NCBI GenBank assembly: GCA_964580075.1
Contig: CAZOJL010000078.1
Location: 1-15,954 of the forward strand
Length of the DNA stretch: 15,954 bases
DNA from: VGWG01 sp964580075
Lineage (GTDB): Bacteria > Verrucomicrobiota > Kiritimatiellia > RFP12 > JAAYNR01
Reading direction: 5' to 3'
The notes below the pieces were generated by a model. The model ran no database searches. It was not told the DNA's origin and worked only from the letters and a program-made list of their open reading frames with translations. Shown here piece by piece: positions 9,668 to 15,954 of this stretch (position 1 is the stretch's first letter; every line of letters begins with the position of its first letter). The translations under genes were made by a program, and so were the position numbers.

Positions 9668-10099
9668 TCACGCGGACAGGGGAGAAGATAGCGTGATTGA
9701 CGGCGGTTGGCAAGAACGGAAGTGGTGCTGCGGTGCGGCCAGGGCAATTCTAATTTCGCGCCCCGTTCGCTCCGGCCCGTTGAGGGGCCTGTGCCGGGTT
9801 CGCACAATGTCATCTTGTAACGCAACCGCCTGCCGTCTCCAGTAGCCGGGATGCGCCTTCCGCCACGCCCGGACCCGGCCGACATGTGGCCCCTCGCCGT
9901 GATAGTTGATGTTCTCCGGATGTGCCAGCCAACGCCGCTGACTCGCCTGATGGCTGGCGTGCTGGCAGGCAGGGTTTGAGCAGTACTTCTGGCGGCTGGC
10001 GTTGTAGACGTGAGGCTTATACAACTCGCCACAGTCTAAGGATTGACGGGTGCATGATCCTCCGTTCCGACAATGTCCTGAATCCGGGCGGCTTCCCAA
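9668..10099 (-). pseudogene. Remnant of a small cysteine-cluster protein (hypothetical family)
   Basis: The conserved part begins near 10036: LDCGELYKPHVYN, then RQKYCSNPACQ, SQRRWLAHPENINYHG and VRAWRKAHPGYWRRQ (ending near 9830). The Cys-x(n)-CSNPxC pattern suggests a small zinc-binding module; I know such proteins only as hypotheticals in environmental bacteria. The frame is open for 143 codons, but its only ATG (10099) lies within the preceding gene and adds residues that do not look native. The expected first CxxC is incomplete. After GYWRRQ the frame passes directly into AVALQDDIVRTR, a motif I associate with the C-terminal part of longer relatives, so a central section may be missing. 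The rest (to 9668) resembles nothing known. It is probably a non-functional or shortened copy. Confidence 0.5.
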
Positions 10100-10698
10100 T
10101 AGAGCGGGTGCAGCCTGTCCCGCATGAGTTCGGCCAGCAACGGGTTTTTGATCTCCTCGGCGCGATTCAGCGCGTCGCTGAAGATCGCATCCAAAATTTC
10201 CAACTCCTGCCGCCTGTCAAACAGGATCGCGAAAAGGATGGGGAAACGCTCGTCCGGCAGGAGATTCACCGCATGGCGCACGCACTCCATGCGCGCGTCT
10301 TTGTCGACTTTGACCAGCGCCGCCTTCAGTTCGAACGCCTGCTCGGCGGACGGGGTGCCGTCCTGCTCCATGATCCGCTCGATGAACCGCTCCCAGTCGG
10401 AAACGGCCCCTCCGTCGGCATCGGAAACCTCAGAGGCCAAAGCGGCATCCGACGCCTCCTCGGGCGCGCGAACCGCCGCCTCGGGAAAAACCGGGGCGCG
10501 AGTGGCGGGCGCACCGGGTGCCGGGTCGAGCGTTTTCACTCTGGACGGCGTGCGTCCGTCCTGTCGCTCCCGCACCGGGGTCGGCGCAACTCCGGCGTCG
10601 CCCTTCTTTGCCCCGTCACACGCCGCGTGGCGCAGCATCAGAGCCGACAGCAAGGAGATCACGGCGCAGAGAAGCGCCACAAACCACGTTCGCCGCAT
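10036..10698 (-). CDS. Membrane-anchored or exported protein of unknown function
   Basis: The protein has 220 residues. An N-terminal hydrophobic segment (TWFVALLCAVISLLSALML, residues 4-22) is followed by RHAAC. The cysteine is not a good lipobox because His occupies -3, so a membrane anchor or a Sec signal is more likely than a lipoprotein. Residues 28-95 are a low-complexity Pro/Ala-rich linker. The C-terminal 120 residues are charged and predicted helical (WERFIERIMEQ, FELKAALVKVDKDARM, NLLPDERFPILFAILFDRR, EIKNPLLAELMRDRLHPLYWE), resembling a small all-helical periplasmic domain that I cannot name. The ATG at 10696-10698 has only a weak GGA 9 bases upstream. The gene lies just downstream of the giant secreted-protein gene on the same strand, separated by a perfect hairpin, so it may be expressed separately. 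Function unknown. Confidence 0.75.
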   Translation of the reverse strand: MRRTWFVALLCAVISLLSALMLRHAACDGAKKGDAGVAPTPVRERQDGRTPSRVKTLDPAPGAPATRAPVFPEAAVRAPEEASDAALASEVSDADGGAVSDWERFIERIMEQDGTPSAEQAFELKAALVKVDKDARMECVRHAVNLLPDERFPILFAILFDRRQELEILDAIFSDALNRAEEIKNPLLAELMRDRLHPLYWEAARIQDIVGTEDHAPVNP

Positions 10699-10720
10699 TG
10701 CGATTATTCCGATTGACAGC

Positions 10721-10747
10721 CGCCCCGGCCATTATACGGCCGGGGCG
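10721..10747 (-). terminator. Perfect hairpin after the giant secreted-protein gene
   Basis: CGCCCCGGCC (10721-10730) and GGCCGGGGCG (10738-10747) are perfectly complementary 10-base arms around ATTATAC. On the minus strand the hairpin starts 8 bases after the stop codon of the long gene (10756-10758) and precedes the next minus-strand gene. No U-run follows, so it is either a Rho-independent-like terminator without a tail or an mRNA-stabilising stem. Confidence 0.5.
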
Positions 10748-10755
10748 TGAGTTCC

Positions 10756-13700
10756 TCACTCCGCCATGAGCAGGAGATCGTACGATTCGTTGAACTTAAA
10801 AGTCTTCATCACCGGGTTGCCGTTACGGTCTACTTTCCCGGTGTCGTACTCGCTCTGGTCGCCCCACAGGAAATAGCCGCGGCCCTCGGCCGCGTCGGAC
10901 TCGCCTTCCCAACGGTACGGCGTCAGCGCGCCCTCGAATTTGATCGTTTGGGAGGCGTGCTTGAGCGTCCGTTTGCCGGTGGTGAAGTCCTCTGCGGAAG
11001 CGTAGTCGTACCACGCCTTGAACGACCCGGAGAAGAGCCCCGTGGCGCGTGTGAACTTGAAGGTCAGTCCGGAGGTGTTGGACTGGCCGTCGCCGTTGGC
11101 ATCTGCCCCGTAGTTGTAGGTTCCATCCGGCAACTTGGCGGGCGTGTCGGCCCGCGGCGCGGCCAGACCGGTACCCGTACCCGTGGCAGGGGTGACCGCG
11201 AGCACGAGACCGTTCGGCGAGGCGCCCCCTGCGGCCTCGATCCATTCGGTCTCGTTCCGGCTCACTTTCCGGGTGCCCGCCTCGTTCCAGTCGGTGTACC
11301 GCACCGACACCGCCAGATCCGGAAGCCCGACGCCGTCGACGGCCAGTCCATTCTCGTAGTAATCGCGCAAGTTGATCAGCTTGTTGTACCAGCCGCCCGA
11401 GATGCCGGTCTCGCGGAAGAAGCCGTCGCCGTATTCGCCGGTCGCCTGCGGGCTGCGATTCACCCAGGTAAAGGCCCAGTAATCGCCCCCCCCCAACAGC
11501 CGCACCACGGGCCTGGCACCCTCCTCGGGGATGACAAACTCCGCGATTCCGGCGAGCGTCCCGCCCTGGTAGGTTCCGGGCGCGGTATAGACCACCGTCC
11601 AGACCGTATCGCCGTCAAAGACAAGCGCCCCGCTCATCGAGACCGTGGTGCCGTCGGCGAGTTTGCCGGCGGTCTTCACGCCGCCTTTGGCGTCCACCGT
11701 GAGGGCCAGGTAGCCGCTACCGAACGAGCCGTCGCCCGGGAGCGTCGCCGTGTAGTAGCCGACGTAGGGCGCCAACTCCCCGGCCATGGCCGGATCCTGC
11801 CAGACGTCGCGGTAGAGCCAGACCTCCAGCGCATCCCCGCCCCAATTCGTATCGCACCAGCCGTCCGCCCCGCCGAGCCCTTCGGGGAGGATGCCGCAAT
11901 CCTCGCACGAGGAGGCGCAGCGCCAGACGTCGAAAGTGATCGGAAGGTCGGGCCTGCCCCTCGCCTTGGCGACGACCGACAGCGTGATGATTCCGTGCTC
12001 GCTCTCCGACTCCCGCGCGGTGTAGGATGGCGCGCTGAAGCTGTAGGTCGCCCCTTGGAACGACAGCTTGCCGGAGACCTTGCCCGCCGCCGTCACGCTC
12101 ATCGTGGCGAGTCCGCCGCTGCCGTCCTCGACCCAGACAAACCCGTTAAACGCCCCCTGCGCCCAGACGGGCAGGGGCCGGACGGTGATCGTGAAGGACT
12201 GGGGCGCCACGCCCGTCGCCGAGACCCTGACAGCGAACGTGCCGGCCGCGGCCGGCACGCCGGCGATCCGGCGTGCGGTCGTGTTGTATTGCAAACCGGA
12301 CGGCAGACCCGCCACCGCGACCCCGGCCGCCCCCGCGAACGCTCCGGGAAGGTCCATCGCAAAAACGACACCGACCGTGGCGAAGGGGCTATCCATGATC
12401 GGATTCTCCGCCTGCACCACCGTCACATCAACCGGGCTTCCCGTGGCGCCCGCCGCGATCACGCGAATGGTGGCCGCCCGCTGCACGCCGCCGACGGGGT
12501 TGGCATCGAAGCCGACCGTCACGGTCCCCGCGTTGCTGCCGCTCGCGCCGGAGGTGATCCGTGCCCATGTCCCTCCCGCGGTCACCGCCGCCGTCCAGGC
12601 CATCGTACCCGATCCCGTGTTCGCGACGCCAAAGGTCGCCGTGCCCGCAGCGGCGGATACGGAGCGGGTTGTGGGTGTGACGGTTAGAACCGGCTGCGAG
12701 GCCGTCCACTTCGCATAGAGCGTGACGACTGCGCCTTGAGTCGATGCCAGGTTTAGAACGCTTTGCCCGTCGCCATAGACGACCGACCCGCCGGGAGAGG
12801 TCGCCCAGCCCGCAAAGATATAGCCTGTGCGCGTGAACCCGTTGGGGGTCAAAGATTTCGTGACAGCATACGTGTGGCTTGAATTCACGGTTGAGCCGCC
12901 CGTGCTACCGTTGCCGTCGTAGGCCACGGTATAGGCGTTTGCCACCCACTTGGCGTACAGCGTGACGGCCGCATTGGCGGTGTAGCTGCCGCCTGCGAGA
13001 TAGTCGATTCCAGCCCCATTCGCGAGGCTGTTCCATCCGGCAAAGGTGTAGCCGGTTTTCGTCAGATTCCCGCTGTTGCCCGCCAGGGTCAACGTCACGT
13101 CGTGGGTCTTGGTCTGCGGCCCTGGAGCCACGCCGCTCGTTGCGCCATTGGCGTTATAGGTGACCGTGTACGTTGTCCGGCTATAGGTCGCCGATTTCAC
13201 ACCGCTTTCGTTCATCCCGTCTTTCCATGCCTTGGTCTTGAGCCAGCCGGAGACCGGGACATTCACGATGCCGTTGACGGGCACCGCAGTTGACGAAGTT
13301 GTCGGATCGGCTCCCGGCGTTGTCCCGGAACCGCTGGTGTAGCGAATGGTTACGCCTGCTGTCGCGCAGGTGATCGTGACGTTGACGCTGCCGCCTGAAT
13401 GCGTGCCTCCGTCGGGGTTGAAGGTGGGGGTGGCAACTTGGCCGACAGATGTCCAATGCGCGTAAAGAGTGGTGTTCTGGGTTCTGTCCCAGTTGCGGGC
13501 GCTCGACATGTTCGCGTTGTAGTATCGCGTTCCGTTGCCACTGGTCTGGTCGAAATAGCCCTGGAATGTGTAGCCGGTTCGCGAGGGGGCCGTCGCTGCG
13601 GGCATCGCTGCCCCATACGTCGCGGGTACACTGCTTGAGCCGCCGGAGCCGCTCTGGCGGTCAAACGTGATCGTGTAGGTGTTGGGCGTCCACTTGGCAT

Positions 13701-15954
13701 AGAGCGTGACCGAGGCGTTAGTGATATACGTCCCGCCTGCAGGGTAGTCGGTGCCACTGCCGTTCGCCTGGTTATTCCATCCCGCGAAGGTATAGCCCGT
13801 CCGCGCCAGATTACCGGAGTTCGTCCGCAGCGTCAGGTTCACGCCGTGGGTTTTGGTCTGTGATGCCGGTTCCATGCCGCTGGTTGCGCCGTTGGCGTTA
13901 TAGCTCACCGTGTAGGTGGGCAGAACGGTTCCGAAAGGCTCTATCCAGACACTATCGCCGCTGCCTACAGCAGACCAACCCACAACCTGATCAGAATCCC
14001 AGCGGACTTTGACCCATGTGTAGCCTTCCGCATTCCAGAATGTGGAACTCTTCACACTGTCTAGGAGAACAATACCAGTAGCTCCGACAGTTCTCGTTGG
14101 TCCAGCCGAAGAAGATGAGCTGCTAGGCTCATTACGAACATTCCCGGGAAATGCAGTGGTGCCGCGAACCGCTGCGCCTGCCGTAATTGGGGAGAGCGAT
14201 TTGATCATCCACTTCGAGGCTCCGCCATAGTGCAACTGATCCCATGTGTAGCTGTATGAGTCTCGATTTACCAAATCACTGCGAACCCACGGATCAGACG
14301 CAATTAGGTGAGTTGCGCTATATCCTCGAATGACCATGATATGGTCGTAGGCGGTAGAGTTCTCAAGCATTCTAGTACTCAAGAATACTGGTCGGCCTTC
14401 GTCTATTTCAGACTTGACTTTCGACTCGCTGGGCGAAGCATCGAACGACGCCCACATTCCGTGCTTCCAGAAATACTGGACAGCCTTGTACGCGACAGTC
14501 CCCACGTTGATATTCTCTATCAAGAAGCCATGAGCTCCGTAATTGATTTGTCCGGCGGGATCCGGAATGCCGGTGTTGAATAGAAAGTTCATGTAGGAGT
14601 AGGCCGTGCTCGAAGGATATCCATACTGGTCAATTGGCGCAACATACCAACTGTAATTGTTGATTTGTCCCGATTTCCCAACCATGGGATGCGTAGAAAG
14701 CCTGTTGTAATATGTTAGAATCATTACCGCTGATGCAGGCCCACAGGCTGCCGACGAATTGAAATTGGGATGCATATCCGAATTGTTGATTTGGCGGATG
14801 TAAGCAATAGTGCCAGGGAGTATCGTCGCCCCACCCTGCGACGTCCACTTGGCGTACAGCGTGACGGCCGCATTGAGCGTGTAGCTCCCGCCAACCGCGT
14901 AATCCGTACCTAAGCCATTCGCTGCGGTGTTCCACCCGGCAAAGGTGTACCCAATCTTCGCAAGATTGCTGCTGTTGGCGGCTAGGGTCAGCGGCACGCC
15001 GTGGGTCTTGGTCTGCGACGCCGGCGCTGTGCCACTGGTTGCGCCGTTGGCGTTGTAGTTCACCGTGTAGGTGGACGTGCCTGCTGGGTTCGCAATCAAG
15101 TGCGCTAACGGGTCCACGGTTCCTGTCTTGAAGCCACCATACGTGCGCTGGCCACCCGAGAACCCGAAGTTGGTGAGCAACAGATTCAGTTCCAGATGCA
15201 GATGCACTGGGGTGCCTGCCTCAACGAGCGTGCCAATTTGGACGCCCGCCGAAACGGGGGAGCCCACTCCCAGGCCAGCAGAAGGCATCGTATGGCCATA
15301 GCAGGCCACAAATGATTCGCTAGCGCCAGACATATGTTCCACCCAGACTGCCGCGAGACTGTCGGTGGTTGTCCGAAGATCTACAACAACGCCTTCTCCA
15401 AGGGAGAACACTGGTGTTGCTGTAGTGAAGGGATATGCATAGCTGCCGACGAGGTCGACGGCACCATGCACAAAGCCGTGATTTTCGAAATAACGAAGAG
15501 ATCTGTAATCGTAGGCCGTTGATGTGGTGAGGACATTCCCGGAATTGAGGGGCACTGGAACTCTCCATCCCGCGTCTGTGAAGCACGACGAAGCGATATC
15601 GTAGCGAATCGACGAGTTCTCAAGAGACCCTCGCGTATCGGAGCAATTTCCGCTACCAGACGCCGGGCTGATGGTGAAGTTCGCGTTGCCCGTGTCTTCG
15701 GCCTGAATGTATCCGCTGGAGTTCATCGCCCGCACGCGGATGCGGGCCAGACTGGTGTTGAGCGAACCGGAAATCGCCCAAGTCCAGCTTCGTGCGTTCG
15801 GATCGTAGAGTCCGCTGGGCGTCAGGTCCGTGGCGTAGGTGCTCCCGCCATCGGTGCTCAGCGCGATCTTGTAGTACGCGATATTCGCCGTGCTGCCTGA
15901 CACGCTCCATGTCACGTTCTGACTCGTGCCCGCCGTCCAGCTCTCCCCGCCGTT
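10756..15954 (-). CDS. Giant secreted multidomain protein with M23 and C39-like peptidase domains and InlB repeats (5' end missing)
   Basis: The frame is open to the window edge, so at least 1732 residues are present and the start and signal peptide lie outside. Numbering takes the GTG at 15913-15915 as 1. Order: Ig/Fn3-like module (before 1 to 85); M23 endopeptidase (about 90-275) with HGAVD at 150-154, YGH ending at His208 and HLH at 238-240, the expected zinc ligands; InlB repeat 1 (283-357); C39-like peptidase (about 365-566) with Cys391 in ACGPASA, His525 in DHIMV and Asp541 in ASDPW; SH3b-like domain (about 570-655); InlB 2 (668-742) and 3 (744-822); chitobiase C-terminal-like module (825-910); InlB 4 (916-990) and 5 (993-1070); BACON-like (1073-1166); He_PIG-like (1170-1246); and an unassigned C-terminal region (1249-1719) with an EF-hand-like DANGDGQSN near 1604. 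No LPXTG, PEP-CTERM or other sorting signal is visible at the C-terminus. A likely role is cutting peptidoglycan or peptides outside the cell. Confidence 0.88.
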   Translation of the reverse strand, partial: NGGESWTAGTSQNVTWSVSGSTANIAYYKIALSTDGGSTYATDLTPSGLYDPNARSWTWAISGSLNTSLARIRVRAMNSSGYIQAEDTGNANFTISPASGSGNCSDTRGSLENSSIRYDIASSCFTDAGWRVPVPLNSGNVLTTSTAYDYRSLRYFENHGFVHGAVDLVGSYAYPFTTATPVFSLGEGVVVDLRTTTDSLAAVWVEHMSGASESFVACYGHTMPSAGLGVGSPVSAGVQIGTLVEAGTPVHLHLELNLLLTNFGFSGGQRTYGGFKTGTVDPLAHLIANPAGTSTYTVNYNANGATSGTAPASQTKTHGVPLTLAANSSNLAKIGYTFAGWNTAANGLGTDYAVGGSYTLNAAVTLYAKWTSQGGATILPGTIAYIRQINNSDMHPNFNSSAACGPASAVMILTYYNRLSTHPMVGKSGQINNYSWYVAPIDQYGYPSSTAYSYMNFLFNTGIPDPAGQINYGAHGFLIENINVGTVAYKAVQYFWKHGMWASFDASPSESKVKSEIDEGRPVFLSTRMLENSTAYDHIMVIRGYSATHLIASDPWVRSDLVNRDSYSYTWDQLHYGGASKWMIKSLSPITAGAAVRGTTAFPGNVRNEPSSSSSSAGPTRTVGATGIVLLDSVKSSTFWNAEGYTWVKVRWDSDQVVGWSAVGSGDSVWIEPFGTVLPTYTVSYNANGATSGMEPASQTKTHGVNLTLRTNSGNLARTGYTFAGWNNQANGSGTDYPAGGTYITNASVTLYAKWTPNTYTITFDRQSGSGGSSSVPATYGAAMPAATAPSRTGYTFQGYFDQTSGNGTRYYNANMSSARNWDRTQNTTLYAHWTSVGQVATPTFNPDGGTHSGGSVNVTITCATAGVTIRYTSGSGTTPGADPTTSSTAVPVNGIVNVPVSGWLKTKAWKDGMNESGVKSATYSRTTYTVTYNANGATSGVAPGPQTKTHDVTLTLAGNSGNLTKTGYTFAGWNSLANGAGIDYLAGGSYTANAAVTLYAKWVANAYTVAYDGNGSTGGSTVNSSHTYAVTKSLTPNGFTRTGYIFAGWATSPGGSVVYGDGQSVLNLASTQGAVVTLYAKWTASQPVLTVTPTTRSVSAAAGTATFGVANTGSGTMAWTAAVTAGGTWARITSGASGSNAGTVTVGFDANPVGGVQRAATIRVIAAGATGSPVDVTVVQAENPIMDSPFATVGVVFAMDLPGAFAGAAGVAVAGLPSGLQYNTTARRIAGVPAAAGTFAVRVSATGVAPQSFTITVRPLPVWAQGAFNGFVWVEDGSGGLATMSVTAAGKVSGKLSFQGATYSFSAPSYTARESESEHGIITLSVVAKARGRPDLPITFDVWRCASSCEDCGILPEGLGGADGWCDTNWGGDALEVWLYRDVWQDPAMAGELAPYVGYYTATLPGDGSFGSGYLALTVDAKGGVKTAGKLADGTTVSMSGALVFDGDTVWTVVYTAPGTYQGGTLAGIAEFVIPEEGARPVVRLLGGGDYWAFTWVNRSPQATGEYGDGFFRETGISGGWYNKLINLRDYYENGLAVDGVGLPDLAVSVRYTDWNEAGTRKVSRNETEWIEAAGGASPNGLVLAVTPATGTGTGLAAPRADTPAKLPDGTYNYGADANGDGQSNTSGLTFKFTRATGLFSGSFKAWYDYASAEDFTTGKRTLKHASQTIKFEGALTPYRWEGESDAAEGRGYFLWGDQSEYDTGKVDRNGNPVMKTFKFNESYDLLLMAE
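12946..13170 (-). repeat. 225-bp InlB-repeat unit, copy 3
   Basis: This unit encodes 75 residues from YTVTYNANG to YAKW. It is the same length as the units at 13690-13914 and 14845-15069. Its first 31 plus-strand bases (12946-12976) are identical to 14845-14875. Confidence 0.85.
13690..13914 (-). repeat. 225-bp InlB-repeat unit, copy 2
   Basis: This unit encodes 75 residues from YTVSYNANG to YAKW. It is similar in DNA as well as protein to copies 1 and 3, notably in the ASQTKTHGV, GYTFAGW and YAKW parts. Confidence 0.85.
14845..15069 (-). repeat. 225-bp InlB-repeat unit, copy 1
   Basis: This unit encodes 75 residues from YTVNYNANG to YAKW. It lies between the M23 and C39-like peptidase domains. 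Together with copy 2 it brackets a 930-base (310-codon) cassette holding the C39-like and SH3b-like domains. Confidence 0.85.

Noticed and set aside
9628..10032. Upstream extension of the methyltransferase frame
   Set aside because: The family start MPISWNEIR is at 9627; the 135 upstream codons are in the wrong frame for the cysteine-cluster remnant and look non-native.
10615..10640. Lipoprotein lipobox in the 220-residue protein
   Set aside because: The sequence before the cysteine is HAA, not the usual Leu at -3, so lipidation is not supported.
10747..12687. 646-codon plus-strand frame opposite the giant protein
   Set aside because: It is antisense to a region with clear secreted-protein modules; no recognisable domain.
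15913..15915. GTG as the true start of the giant protein
   Set aside because: The frame stays open to the window edge and the upstream codons (GGESWTGTSQN) continue the Ig-like module, so the start lies outside.

Overview
This high-GC window most resembles a member of the PVC group, perhaps Kiritimatiellota, Lentisphaerota or Verrucomicrobiota. That placement is an inference. It rests on the giant secreted protein built from Listeria/Bacteroides-type (InlB) repeats with BACON-like and He_PIG-like modules, on the VTT/ATP-grasp fusion protein, and on the type-2 IleRS. No rRNA or other marker gene is present to confirm it, and no tRNA, CRISPR array or insertion-sequence transposase was seen.

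Layout. (1) 39-5871, plus strand: three tightly packed genes that look like one operon: isoleucyl-tRNA synthetase (ileS, type 2), a VTT/DedA-like membrane protein fused to an ATP-grasp domain, and a TcdA-like E1-type enzyme expected to cyclise t6A in tRNA. The last gene overlaps the end of a convergent gene for a secreted protein of unknown function (5816-6793, minus). (2) 6794-7519: a divergent intergenic region with a strong hairpin and a probable promoter-operator, driving a YoeB-type toxin-antitoxin pair whose antitoxin is not a typical YefM. (3) 7520-7932: a gene-free stretch with inverted repeats and a short tandem repeat. (4) 7933-9627, minus: an MmeI-like (type IIG/IIL) restriction-modification protein that keeps its methyltransferase core but appears to have lost, in frame, both the N-terminal nuclease region and the target-recognition domain. 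(5) 9668-10099, minus: an eroded remnant of a small cysteine-cluster protein. (6) 10036-10698, minus: a membrane-anchored protein of unknown function, preceded by a perfect hairpin. (7) 10756-15954, minus: one very long, incomplete gene for a secreted multidomain protein. In order it carries an Ig/Fn3-like module, an M23 endopeptidase, an InlB repeat, a C39-like cysteine peptidase, an SH3b-like domain, two InlB repeats, a chitobiase C-terminal-like module, two more InlB repeats, BACON-like and He_PIG-like modules, and a long unassigned C-terminal region.

How the parts relate: the first operon joins translation fidelity (IleRS, TcdA) with an envelope enzyme. The middle of the window is accessory DNA (toxin-antitoxin, damaged restriction-modification gene, repeats). 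The right end is an envelope or extracellular protein likely to act on peptidoglycan or peptides. The most unusual items are the doubly excised MmeI-like protein, the hybrid-looking antitoxin, the VTT/ATP-grasp fusion, and the dual-peptidase protein whose C39/SH3 cassette lies between near-identical 225-bp repeats.
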